In this document: positions 7,591 to 16,043 of the stretch, piece by piece
How the letters are laid out: the number at the start of each line of letters is the position of its first letter
Numbering within the stretch: the first letter of the stretch is position 1
Assembly (NCBI GenBank): GCA_017997855.1
Contig: JAGOEF010000007.1
Location: forward strand, 1 to 20,244
DNA length: 20,244 nucleotides
Source: Bacteroidales bacterium
GTDB lineage: Bacteria > Bacteroidota > Bacteroidia > Bacteroidales > ML635J-15
Reading direction: 5' to 3'
The notes under the pieces: model-generated
Seen by the model: only the letters and a program-made list of their open reading frames with translations
Told to the model about the DNA's origin: nothing
Database searches by the model: none
Translations under genes and position numbers: made by a program

Positions 7591-8716
7591 ATTGAAACAG
7601 CTCCGAGATTATTGCATCCGAAATTAACATCTTTTCTTCGGGAATATACATTTGGGTATCGCGAATATTGAGATGTCCTCTTGTAATTCCTGAGCTTGCC
7701 TGTTTCAATAGTGTAATGCGGGCAAATTCTCCGTATACCGATTCAAATGCGTTGAGGTCGATACCTGCTGATGTGCGAAGTCGGGTCATGATACATTCGT
7801 TAATCAGGTCGGTATCGCTGAGGTTTTCTTCGGTATAAGCCATGTTTCGAATATTGATATTTTCGATATAAGAATGAATGTCAGCAATATTTGCACTCCG
7901 GATTTTATGACCATCATAAGAATGTGCAGATGGACCCAGTCCCAGATATTTTTCACCCGACCAGTATGCACTGTTGTGAATACTACGAAAACCGGGCTTT
8001 GCAAAATTTGATATCTCATAATGCTCAAACCCCGACCTCTGAAGTATTGAACAAACAGTTTCGTATTGCGTATGGCATTCCGAATCGTCAGGCATTACTA
8101 TGCGCCCTTCACGAACACGTCGTGTGAGCAGTGTATTCCCTTCAGCAGTCAGCAAGTATACCGAAATATGCGACACCCCTAAATCCACTATGCGTTCAAT
8201 ACTTTCTGTCAGCTCACCGAGTTTCAGACCGGGAATGCCAAACATAATATCGGCCGAAATATTGGTAAAACCCGCTTTTCTGATGTTTTGTAATGCCTGC
8301 AATGCTTCACCTGCACTATGCCTTCTCCCTAGTAATTGCAGTAAGTGTGTATGGGTCGACTGAACACCAATGCTGATACGGGTTGCCTTGATTTGTAATA
8401 AAGTTTCAAGGTATTCGGGTAAGGCATCTTCGGGATTCAGTTCAATGGTACATTCTTTTATTTTGCTGAGATCGAAAATGTCGCCCAAATGGGTAAACAT
8501 CTTATTGATTTGCAATGCATTAAGTACACCGGGTGAGCCTCCGCCAATGTACACAGTGTCAATGGAGCCTTGGCCAAAATAGTTTTTTCGCTGTACGGCT
8601 TCCTGCAACAGGGCATCGAGAAATGCTTCGGTTTTATCGGAGCGTGCTACCGAATAAAAATCGCAATAGATGCATTTGTGTCTGCAAAAAGGAATATGGA
8701 CGTAGAGGCCGGGCAA
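7589..8716 (-). CDS. hemW: HemW-like radical SAM heme chaperone
   Basis: 375 residues, the usual HemW length. The radical SAM cysteines C11, C15 and C18 (CRHKCIYCDFYS) bind the 4Fe-4S cluster. RISIGVQS (113-120), RRHSAGEA, DIMFGIPG (156-163), EHYEISNFAKPG (231-242) and HNSAYWSGEKYLGLGPSAHS (247-266) are family landmarks, with a HemN_C-type region at ~290-370. HemW delivers heme to membrane-bound respiratory enzymes; it is often mislabelled as oxygen-independent coproporphyrinogen oxidase, but the N-terminal HemN extension is absent. The start codon is TTG, immediately preceded by an in-frame TAA, so no upstream start exists; MPGLYVHIPFC aligns with normal HemW N-termini. The usual GGGTPS SAM-site motif reads GGGSPG (58-63). 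The gene diverges from xth. Confidence 0.92.
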   Translation of the reverse strand: MPGLYVHIPFCRHKCIYCDFYSVARSDKTEAFLDALLQEAVQRKNYFGQGSIDTVYIGGGSPGVLNALQINKMFTHLGDIFDLSKIKECTIELNPEDALPEYLETLLQIKATRISIGVQSTHTHLLQLLGRRHSAGEALQALQNIRKAGFTNISADIMFGIPGLKLGELTESIERIVDLGVSHISVYLLTAEGNTLLTRRVREGRIVMPDDSECHTQYETVCSILQRSGFEHYEISNFAKPGFRSIHNSAYWSGEKYLGLGPSAHSYDGHKIRSANIADIHSYIENINIRNMAYTEENLSDTDLINECIMTRLRTSAGIDLNAFESVYGEFARITLLKQASSGITRGHLNIRDTQMYIPEEKMLISDAIISELFQ

Positions 8717-8732
8717 TTATTTGAATTTCTGG

Positions 8733-8763
8733 CAAATATAGCCAAAAGGTATCAATGAACAAT
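8733..8763 (-). promoter_or_regulatory. Promoter of hemW (-33 / -7)
   Basis: On the minus strand, ATTG (8760-8763) and TATATTTG (8733-8740, full match to TAnnTTTG) are separated by 19 bases. The expected transcript start is about 10 bases before the TTG start codon at 8716, which supports that start. Confidence 0.65.
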
Positions 8764-8786
8764 TGAGCTTTTATCGGGTTCTTTCC

Positions 8787-8817
8787 ATTGACAAACCAAT
8801 TGGAATTGTTATTTTAG
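8787..8817 (+). promoter_or_regulatory. Promoter of xth (-33 / -7)
   Basis: ATTG at 8787-8790, a 19-base gap, then TATTTTAG at 8810-8817 (one mismatch to TAnnTTTG), about 19 bases before the ATG at 8837. It is back to back with the hemW promoter. Confidence 0.6.
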
Positions 8818-8836
8818 CGTAATAAAATGAACCATT

Positions 8837-9601
8837 ATGAAAATTATCACTTTCAACCTTAATGGTATCCGGTCTGCTCAATCTAAAGGACTGACAGATT
8901 GGATACAAACCGAAAACCCTGATATTCTTTGTGTGCAGGAAACCAAGGCACAACCCGAGCAAATTGAAACAACCGAATTTGAAGTAATGGGTTATAAAGC
9001 ATATTTTCATTCAGCACTGAAACCCGGTTATAGTGGGGTGGCGCTGTTTTCGAAAATTGGTTTCGACAAACTGATTACCGGAATAGGTATTGATGAATTC
9101 GATAGCGAGGGTCGATTTATACGCGCCGATTTTAATGGTATCAGCCTGATTAACTCATATTTTCCATCCGGAACTATGGGTGATGTTCGTCAGGATGTGA
9201 AGATGAAGTACCTCGATGCATTTTTCGATTACATCGAAAACCTGAAAAAGACACAAACCAATATTATTGTTTGTGGCGACTTTAATATCTGCCACAAAGA
9301 AATTGACATCAGCAAACCGGAGAATAAGAAGGGCGTTAGCGGTTTCCTGCCAGAAGAAAGAGCCTGGGTAAGTAAATTTCTTGACAATGGTTTTACCGAC
9401 AGCTTCAGGCATTTCAATAAACAGCCCGAACAATACACGTGGTGGAGTTACCGTGCCGGAGCCCGCAAGAAGAACCTGGGCTGGCGCATCGATTATATTA
9501 TGGCCTCGAAACCCATCGAAGCCAGACTAAAATCAGCGGCTATTCACAGCGACGTGTTTATGTCGGATCATTGCCCGGTAAGTGTGGTGCTTGAAATGTA
9601 A
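8837..9601 (+). CDS. xth: Exodeoxyribonuclease III (AP endonuclease)
   Basis: 254 residues, full length for the ExoIII family of the endonuclease/exonuclease/phosphatase fold. Active-site residues are visible: N7 (FNLNGIR), E35 (VQETK, metal ligand), Y108 (INSYFP), D148 and N150 (CGDFNI), D219 (WRIDYI) and the D244-H245 pair (MSDHCP). The enzyme cuts DNA at abasic sites and degrades 3' ends during base-excision repair in the cytoplasm. The ATG at 8837 is followed directly by the MKIITFNLNG strand that opens the fold, so the start is secure. It has its own promoter divergent from hemW and ends 16 bases before the convergent asnB stop; no terminator is obvious between the two. Confidence 0.96.
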   Translation: MKIITFNLNGIRSAQSKGLTDWIQTENPDILCVQETKAQPEQIETTEFEVMGYKAYFHSALKPGYSGVALFSKIGFDKLITGIGIDEFDSEGRFIRADFNGISLINSYFPSGTMGDVRQDVKMKYLDAFFDYIENLKKTQTNIIVCGDFNICHKEIDISKPENKKGVSGFLPEERAWVSKFLDNGFTDSFRHFNKQPEQYTWWSYRAGARKKNLGWRIDYIMASKPIEARLKSAAIHSDVFMSDHCPVSVVLEM

Positions 9602-9617
9602 TTCCCTACGTTACCGT

Positions 9618-11483
9618 TTAGAGTATCTGAAGATTTTTATCGTTTTCCATAAAACGATGCAGAATGATTAACAACCAAATACGGTTGTAAAGATAATCCG
9701 TTCCATCCCGGAAAGATTTTATCAATCGGCTGGTTTCTTCGAAATTTACGATTTTATGTTTTCTTATCATCCACTCGTTCAGGTGATCGTCAATCAGGTA
9801 CGACATGTCACGATTTAGCCAGGTACTCAGCGGAATGGAGAAACCCCACTTGGGTCTGTCGAAAAATTCACGGGGAAGATAATCGTAAAGAACCTCTTTT
9901 AGCAGATATTTCTGGATGCCGCCCTGAATTTTTAATTTGGGTGAAATGTTCAGTGCAAACTCAATAATCCGGTAATCAAGCAGGGGAACCCGGGTTTCGA
10001 GTCCATACTTCATTGACGCACGATCGACTTTCACCAACAAATCATCTTTTAAGTAATATTTCAGGTCAAAAACCGCCTGGTCTTCTTCGGGAGTAAGTTT
10101 TCTCACAAAATAGGAGTAATCCTGATCAACCGTTGTGTCGATATATACATTGTTAAGCATCAGCTTGTTGACTTCAGAAAGCGAAAACAAGTATTGCTCC
10201 TGCGAAAAAATATGACTTTTTAAATGCTTGCGTTCCTGATACTGGAAAAGGTGTGCAGCCCTGCGATAGCGGTTCTGTCCCGAATTGGCCAATAGAAAAC
10301 CGACCATACGACGCATGGTTCTCGAAGGTACGAACGAAAGCCTTCTTGCCCATTTGTAAGCACCATATCCATGAAATAATTCATCACCCCCGTCTCCCGA
10401 TAGCACCATCGTGACGTGATCGCGGGCAAATTTCGAAACCAGCATGGTTGGAATGGCCGATGAATCAGCGAATGGCTCATCATAATAATTCAGCATGTCA
10501 ACCATCATGTGCTGGGCATCGAGTTCCGTCAGAATCATCTCATGGTGGTTGGTGTTCAGATGCTCTGCCACGCGGCGTGCATAACTCGATTCGTTGTATT
10601 TGGTTTCGAAAAAGCCAATGCTGAAGGTATTCAATGGTTTGGTGACATATTTACTTGCCACGGCTGTTACCAGACTCGAATCGACACCCCCGCTCAGAAA
10701 AGTGCCAAACGGAACGTCGCTGATCAGCCTCATCGAAACCGATGATTCAATAAGCTCCTTCAACTTCTCTTTGCATTCTTGTTCGTCATCAATAAGCTTT
10801 CGCCTGATAGCTCCTTCGATAAGCCAATACGATTCAATACGAAGTCCGGTAGATGAAACAATGCCGAAATTCCCTGCGGGAAATTTATATACGTTTTTAT
10901 AAATACTGTTTGGTTCAGGAATATAACCCAGGTGAAGATAGTCGCAAATAGATTGCTGGTCAATCTGACGCTGATCGCGAATATGCCTGATTTGAAGCAG
11001 CGATTTTAACTCGCTGGCGAAAGCAAAGTTTTTACCGTCCCAATAGTAATATATCGGTTTCACGCCAATACGGTCACGAAATAGATATAGCTTGTGTTCC
11101 TGCTTATCGAATATGGCAATGGCAAACATTCCGTTCAGTTTGTTTACAAATGTCACACCCCATTCGGCAAATGCTTCGATAATTACCTCGGTGTCGCAAC
11201 TGGTTTTAAAATCAATATTGAGTTCCCGGGCGATGGTTTTGAAATTATATACCTCGCCGTTGTAAACGCAAATATAACGCATACTGTGCGATTCCATGGG
11301 CTGGTTGGCATCACTCGACAGGTCAATAATACTTAACCTTCGGTGCCCGAGTCCAATTCCGGGAGTATAGTACATTCCTGAAGCATCGGGTCCCCGGTGC
11401 TTCAGGGCTAGTGTCATCTTGTCGAGTTCATCACGACTGACAAACTGATTGGTAAGGGTGTAAAACCCGGTTATTCCGCACAT
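9618..11483 (-). CDS. asnB: Asparagine synthetase (glutamine-hydrolysing)
   Basis: 621 residues, normal length. Cys2 (MCGITGF) is the glutaminase nucleophile once Met1 is removed. HRGPDASG (29-36), HRRLSIIDLS (48-57), YNGEVYN (74-80) and CDTE (96-99) line the glutamine site of the N-terminal class-II amidotransferase domain (~2-210). The synthetase domain (~215-590) has the ATP pyrophosphatase loop SGGVDSS (264-270), LSGDGGDELF and DRASMKYGLETRVPLLD. It converts aspartate, glutamine and ATP to asparagine, glutamate, AMP and pyrophosphate. Homologues also occur in surface-polysaccharide clusters, where the acceptor may differ; no such genes adjoin it here, so the amino-acid role is preferred. 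A full -7 element lies just upstream, separate from fumC. Confidence 0.94.
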   Translation of the reverse strand: MCGITGFYTLTNQFVSRDELDKMTLALKHRGPDASGMYYTPGIGLGHRRLSIIDLSSDANQPMESHSMRYICVYNGEVYNFKTIARELNIDFKTSCDTEVIIEAFAEWGVTFVNKLNGMFAIAIFDKQEHKLYLFRDRIGVKPIYYYWDGKNFAFASELKSLLQIRHIRDQRQIDQQSICDYLHLGYIPEPNSIYKNVYKFPAGNFGIVSSTGLRIESYWLIEGAIRRKLIDDEQECKEKLKELIESSVSMRLISDVPFGTFLSGGVDSSLVTAVASKYVTKPLNTFSIGFFETKYNESSYARRVAEHLNTNHHEMILTELDAQHMMVDMLNYYDEPFADSSAIPTMLVSKFARDHVTMVLSGDGGDELFHGYGAYKWARRLSFVPSRTMRRMVGFLLANSGQNRYRRAAHLFQYQERKHLKSHIFSQEQYLFSLSEVNKLMLNNVYIDTTVDQDYSYFVRKLTPEEDQAVFDLKYYLKDDLLVKVDRASMKYGLETRVPLLDYRIIEFALNISPKLKIQGGIQKYLLKEVLYDYLPREFFDRPKWGFSIPLSTWLNRDMSYLIDDHLNEWMIRKHKIVNFEETSRLIKSFRDGTDYLYNRIWLLIILHRFMENDKNLQIL

Positions 11484-11500
11484 ACTAAATCAATAAAGCG

Positions 11501-11508
11501 CAAATATA
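11501..11508 (-). promoter_or_regulatory. Candidate -7 element of the asnB promoter
   Basis: On the minus strand this reads TATATTTG, a full match to TAnnTTTG, 17 bases before the ATG at 11483 and inside the 57-base gap after fumC. No TTTG is found 19-22 bases upstream, so asnB may be transcribed partly from fumC. Confidence 0.45.
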
Positions 11509-11540
11509 ATATTTCAAAACCATTACGTAACTGCAATCAA

Positions 11541-12923
11541 CTATACCATTTTGTTAACATCGATCCAGGTGTCATATTCTTCTCCCGTTACAAAGCCCGA
11601 AGCTATTGCAGCCTCACGAAGCCCTATGTTTTTATTAGCTGCAATTTTTGCAATAACCGCTGCTTTTTCGTAACCAATTTCCCGGCTGAGTACTGTATTC
11701 AGCATTAGTGCTTTGTCAAGGTTTTGTTTCAAAGTATCGTGGTTGACTTTTGTTCCGGAAATACACTTTTGCGAAAACGACACACAGGCATCTCCAAGCA
11801 AACAGGCGGATTCTAAAAATGTCGTTATAATCAGTGGTTTATAGGTATTCAACTCGAATTGGCCCTGCATGGCGGCCAGTCCAATGGTAAGGTCATTGCC
11901 TGCAATTTTTGCACAAACCATACATAAGGCTTCTATTTGTGTCGGATTTACTTTCCCCGGCATTATTGAGGATCCGGGTTCATTGGCGGGTATTGTCAAT
12001 TCGTTGAGCCCGCATCGTGGACCGGAAGCCATAAGCCGGATATCGTTGGCAATTTTGTTGAGACTGATGCTGATTTGTTTCAGCGCAGCATGAACTTCGA
12101 CCATGGCATCGTGAGCCGAAAGAATACTGTATTTGTTGGCTGAAGGACGGTATGATACCCCGGAAATTGAGGATAAGTTTTTAACCACAGCACTGTCGTA
12201 GCCCGAAGGAGTATTTAAACCTGTGCCAACCGCTGTTCCTCCCAATGGTAGTTCTAAGAGTCGCCGTGCACTTTGCTTTAGCCGCGACTTCCCCTGTTCA
12301 AGCATGTCGATATACGCCGAAAACTCCTGTCCTACCGTAATGGGAGTAGCATCCATCAAATGGGTGCGCCCTATCTTAACCGTATTATTATAGCGCCGTG
12401 CAAAACCTTTTAGTGATGAAATTAAGTGCTGTAAACCCGGAATACTAACCATGTTTATCATGTCGTAAGCAGCCATATGCATGGCCGATGGAAATACGTC
12501 GTTCGAAGACTGGCTCATGTTTACATCGTCGTTGGGATGCAGCAAACGGGGTTTATCGTTCCTGTTGCCCGAATACATTTCTTGTCCCCTTATCGAAATC
12601 ACCTCGTTAACATTCATATTGGTCTGGGTTCCGCTACCCGTTTGCCACACACTCAGTGGAAACTGTGAATCAAGCTGGCCTGAACATATTTCGTCACAAA
12701 CACGGCTAATCAGCTGCATTTTGTCATCACTGAGTTTCCCGAAGGAATGGTTCGTAATGGCTGATGCTTTTTTTATCAGGGCCAGTTTTTTGATAACCAG
12801 TAGAGGCATCAGGTGATTTCCGATGATGAAATTCAGTCGCGACCTTTCAGTTTGCGGTCCCCAATAACTATCAGAAGAAACTTCAATGTCTCCAATTGAA
12901 TCGTGTTCTATGCGTGTTTTCAT
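11541..12923 (-). CDS. fumC: Fumarate hydratase, class II
   Basis: 460 residues from ATG at 12923. An earlier in-frame ATG at 12971 adds 16 residues but would lie within the promoter, and MKTRIEHDSIGDIEV is the normal family N-terminus. Catalytic H188 (GRTHLMDATP) and S318 (GSSIMPGKVNPTQ) fall at the same numbers as in E. coli FumC. GSGTQTNMNVNEV and SQSSNDVFPSAMH are further substrate-binding blocks. The MPGKVNPTQ form separates fumarase from aspartase, which has MPAKVNP. The iron-sulfur-free enzyme interconverts fumarate and malate in the TCA cycle. One position of the signature differs from common sequences (TQIEAL instead of TQCEA). The gene lies upstream of asnB on the same strand and diverges from the mannosidase gene. 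Confidence 0.96.
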   Translation of the reverse strand: MKTRIEHDSIGDIEVSSDSYWGPQTERSRLNFIIGNHLMPLLVIKKLALIKKASAITNHSFGKLSDDKMQLISRVCDEICSGQLDSQFPLSVWQTGSGTQTNMNVNEVISIRGQEMYSGNRNDKPRLLHPNDDVNMSQSSNDVFPSAMHMAAYDMINMVSIPGLQHLISSLKGFARRYNNTVKIGRTHLMDATPITVGQEFSAYIDMLEQGKSRLKQSARRLLELPLGGTAVGTGLNTPSGYDSAVVKNLSSISGVSYRPSANKYSILSAHDAMVEVHAALKQISISLNKIANDIRLMASGPRCGLNELTIPANEPGSSIMPGKVNPTQIEALCMVCAKIAGNDLTIGLAAMQGQFELNTYKPLIITTFLESACLLGDACVSFSQKCISGTKVNHDTLKQNLDKALMLNTVLSREIGYEKAAVIAKIAANKNIGLREAAIASGFVTGEEYDTWIDVNKMV

Positions 12924-12941
12924 GTTGGCTTGATGAAAAAA

Positions 12942-12972
12942 CGAAAGTACACACTTTTGCTCACAACGCAAA
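12942..12972 (-). promoter_or_regulatory. Promoter of fumC (-33 / -7)
   Basis: On the minus strand, TTTG (12969-12972) and TACTTTCG (12942-12949, one mismatch to TAnnTTTG) are separated by 19 bases, with the -7 element 18 bases before the ATG at 12923. Confidence 0.62.
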
Positions 12973-12980
12973 TCGTTTTT

Positions 12981-13011
12981 TTTGACTCATTCATGGTAAT
13001 TTTTATCTTTA
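12981..13011 (+). promoter_or_regulatory. Promoter of the GH92 mannosidase gene (-33 / -7)
   Basis: TTTG at 12981-12984, a 19-base gap, then TATCTTTA at 13004-13011 (one mismatch to TAnnTTTG), 15 bases before the ATG at 13027. Its -33 element is only 8 bases from that of the divergent fumC promoter. Confidence 0.62.
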
Positions 13012-13026
13012 CTAAAAATTTGTTCT

Positions 13027-16000
13027 ATGAACCGCTATATCATTGTAATTGCCCTTTCGCTGGCGATGCTCGGGGTTTTGATTCATGCTGTAATCAGCAA
13101 TATCTCGTATAAGTACGAAATTTATCCGCTATCAAAATGGGTTAACCCGATGGTCGGGACCGATGTTCATGGCCATACATTTCCTGGGGCTGTGTATCCT
13201 TTCGGGATGGTACAACTTAGCCCCGATACACGCCTGGATGGTTGGGATGGCTGCAGTGGATATCATTTCAGCGATTCAGTAATTTACGGGTTTTCGCACA
13301 CACACCTTAGCGGAACGGGTTGCAGCGATTATGGCGATATCCTGCTCATGCCCATGGTCGGAAAATATTCGTTGGTGAATGCTTCTGACGATGCCGGGGT
13401 TCTGAGTTATGCATCGGTTTTCTCGCATGAATCCGAAAAGGCAGAACCGGGCTATTATTCGGTTTTCCTTAAATCGCCTGAGATACTCGCCGAAATGACC
13501 ACCACCGCGCGTGTAGGAATGCATCGCTATACATTTAATAAACCGGGCAGTCGTTACATGATTCTTGACCTTAAGCACCGCGATGTAGTGCTGGAATCGG
13601 GTTTAACCAAAGTATCCGACACCCGTTTTACGGGTATTCGCCGATCGAGTGCCTGGGCTCAAAATCAAATCTTGTATTTTGCTATTGATTTTTCGGTGCC
13701 TGTCAAAATTGTTGATATAGCTTATAATGATGTCTTTTTGGAGGATGCCGCTCTCGAAAATATAGCTGATTTGAGTAAAATCTGCAAATTCGATTCGAAA
13801 TATGGCGTATTTGCTTTCGAAATTTCTGATACAACTATAAAAAGTGTTCAGGTAAAAGTTTCACTTTCGCAGGTAAGCGAAGCCGGAGCAATTGGCAATC
13901 TCGATAAGGAATTGCCGGATTGGGATTTCGAAGCGGTGCGAAAAGCCGCAACTCAGGCCTGGGACAACGAATTAAGCCGTATTGTGGTGAAAGGAGGCAG
14001 CGAAGAACAGCAAAAAGTTTTCTATACGGCATTATATCATAGTTTTATCCATCCGAGCCTGGCTACCGATGTCGATGGTAAATATCGCGGCACCGACCTT
14101 CAGGTTCATCAGACTGAAGATTTCTTGAACTATACCGTGTTTTCGTTATGGGATACCTATCGGGCTGTCCATCCATTGTTTACTATTGTGCAGCAAAAAC
14201 GCAGTCTCGATTTTATTAAAACCTTTTTAGCGCAATATCAATTGGGTGGTCAGTTGCCTATGTGGGAACTTTCGGCCAACGAAACCGGCTGCATGATCGG
14301 GTATCATGCCGTACCCCCCATGGTGGATGCGTATTTAAAAGGAATTGATGATTTCGACACAGAATTGGCTCTCAAGGCAATGATGGCCCGTGCCGAAGCC
14401 GATGAACTGGGTAAGCCCGATTATATTAAATATGGGTTTCTGCCTGTAGAGGCCGAGCACGAGTCGGTATCGAAAACACTGGAGTACGCCTACAACGATT
14501 GGTGTATTGCCATATTTGCCAAAGCAATCGGAAACGATCAAGTGTATCAGGATTACATGACCCGTTGTCAGGCATACCGCCATTTATTCGATTCACAAAC
14601 AGGCTTTATGCGACCCCGTCTTAACGGCTCGTTTAAAGAACCATTCGACCCAAAGGAAGTCGATCATAATTTTACTGAAGCCAATTCGTGGCAATACAGT
14701 TTTTATGTACCCCATGATATTTTAGGCCTGGTTGAGCTGCTGGGTGGCGAAAAAGCTTTCGAAACCAAACTCGACGAATTGTTTTCGACAGGTAGCGAAA
14801 CACACGGTAAAGACCTGAAAGATATTTCGGGACTTATCGGACAGTATGCTCATGGAAACGAGCCAAGTCATCATATTGCTTACCTGTATAATTATTGCCG
14901 TCGTCCCGATAAAACACAGAAAATGGTGAGAAAGATTATGGCGGAAATGTATAACTCCAGTCCTTCGGGTAATTGCGGGAACGAAGACTGCGGACAAATG
15001 TCGGCCTGGTATGTGCTGAGTGCGATGGGGTTTTATCCGGTCAACCCGGCCAATGGTGTGTACGATATCGGGAGTCCCTTATTTGATACTGTGTTGTTGC
15101 AACTCGAAAACGGAAAGCGTTTTACGATAATTGCCCACAACAATTCTGAAAGCAATATGTATATTGAGAAAATTTTGCTGAACGGACGAAATTACAACAA
15201 AACCTACCTGCTGCACCGGGATATTATGCGCGGCGGAACCCTTGAATTCTTCATGAGCCGGACTCCCGGTAAAAATTTCGGCAAAGAACCCGAAAGCGTG
15301 TATCCTTCAAAAATTGACGAAGGTATAGTTACACGAGCCCCGTTTACCAATGTATCGAAGAAAACATTTCACGATTCTCTTGTAGTTGAATTGAACTGTT
15401 TTGATGCAGATGCCAGAATTTTATATTCAACCAATGAACCGGCAAATTTTATAGAATACAAAAAGCCCCTGGTGCTGAGAGCCGATACTCATTTGTTTTT
15501 TTATGCTGAAGCCGATGGAAAACTTCCCTCGAAGCCGGTAAAAGCCGAATATATCAGGATTGAAGGCAAACGCATTATAACACTTCTTTCGGAATACAGC
15601 AGCCTATATCAGGCGGGGGGCGATGATGCACTGATAGACCGTTTGAAGGGAAATGACGATTTTCGCTCGGGCGATTGGCAGGGATTCAGGGCACAGGATG
15701 TTGTGGCGGTGGTAGATTTGGGCGAAATATTGCCGGTAAAAAGTGTGGAAACGGGTTTTGTTCAGGACCAGCGATCCTGGATTATGATGCCACTCAATGT
15801 GGAATACTTTTTTTCGAACGACGGAATTCGTTTTGTCAGCATGAAAAAGCTGACGCACAACATTCCCGACAACGAAAATAATTCGGTTATTCATCGGTTC
15901 CGGTACGAGCCGGGAAATATGAAAACCCGCTATGTTAAGGTGGTGGCAAAATATTATGGCAAACTACCCAAATGGCACCTTGGCGCAGGCTCTGATTCCT

Positions 16001-16038
16001 GGTTGTTTGCCGATGAAATCGAAATTATTACCCAATAG
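13027..16038 (+). CDS. GH92 family alpha-mannosidase with chitobiase-like and F5/8-type C-terminal modules
   Basis: 1003 residues. An N-terminal hydrophobic segment (~4-23) is a signal peptide or anchor without a lipobox. The GH92 beta-sandwich opens with GTDVHGHTFPGAVYPFGM (44-61), WDGCSGYH (73-80) and GFSHTHLSGTG (88-98). The (alpha/alpha)6 domain carries the expected catalytic acid E551 (EANSWQY) and the GNEDCGQMSAWY block with D654, plus GNEPSHH. GH92 enzymes are calcium-dependent exo-alpha-mannosidases that trim mannose from N-glycan or mannan side chains. Residues ~775-845 resemble the chitobiase C-terminal (Fn3-like) module (ARILYSTNEP). Residues ~856-1003 resemble an F5/8-type C sugar-binding module (ALIDRLKGNDDF, SGDWQGF, FFSNDGIRF). 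No SusC/SusD pair adjoins it, so it is not in a standard polysaccharide-utilization locus. Linkage specificity cannot be read from the sequence. Confidence 0.93.
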   Translation: MNRYIIVIALSLAMLGVLIHAVISNISYKYEIYPLSKWVNPMVGTDVHGHTFPGAVYPFGMVQLSPDTRLDGWDGCSGYHFSDSVIYGFSHTHLSGTGCSDYGDILLMPMVGKYSLVNASDDAGVLSYASVFSHESEKAEPGYYSVFLKSPEILAEMTTTARVGMHRYTFNKPGSRYMILDLKHRDVVLESGLTKVSDTRFTGIRRSSAWAQNQILYFAIDFSVPVKIVDIAYNDVFLEDAALENIADLSKICKFDSKYGVFAFEISDTTIKSVQVKVSLSQVSEAGAIGNLDKELPDWDFEAVRKAATQAWDNELSRIVVKGGSEEQQKVFYTALYHSFIHPSLATDVDGKYRGTDLQVHQTEDFLNYTVFSLWDTYRAVHPLFTIVQQKRSLDFIKTFLAQYQLGGQLPMWELSANETGCMIGYHAVPPMVDAYLKGIDDFDTELALKAMMARAEADELGKPDYIKYGFLPVEAEHESVSKTLEYAYNDWCIAIFAKAIGNDQVYQDYMTRCQAYRHLFDSQTGFMRPRLNGSFKEPFDPKEVDHNFTEANSWQYSFYVPHDILGLVELLGGEKAFETKLDELFSTGSETHGKDLKDISGLIGQYAHGNEPSHHIAYLYNYCRRPDKTQKMVRKIMAEMYNSSPSGNCGNEDCGQMSAWYVLSAMGFYPVNPANGVYDIGSPLFDTVLLQLENGKRFTIIAHNNSESNMYIEKILLNGRNYNKTYLLHRDIMRGGTLEFFMSRTPGKNFGKEPESVYPSKIDEGIVTRAPFTNVSKKTFHDSLVVELNCFDADARILYSTNEPANFIEYKKPLVLRADTHLFFYAEADGKLPSKPVKAEYIRIEGKRIITLLSEYSSLYQAGGDDALIDRLKGNDDFRSGDWQGFRAQDVVAVVDLGEILPVKSVETGFVQDQRSWIMMPLNVEYFFSNDGIRFVSMKKLTHNIPDNENNSVIHRFRYEPGNMKTRYVKVVAKYYGKLPKWHLGAGSDSWLFADEIEIITQ

Positions 16039-16043
16039 GCAAT

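Noticed and set aside
7589..8716. Oxygen-independent coproporphyrinogen III oxidase (HemN)
   Set aside because: The length (375) and the lack of the HemN N-terminal region, together with the HNSAYW and NFAKPG blocks, fit HemW.
11541..12971. Aspartase instead of fumarase, and the longer start at 12971
   Set aside because: MPGKVNPTQ is the fumarase form, and the longer start lies within the promoter elements at 12942-12972.
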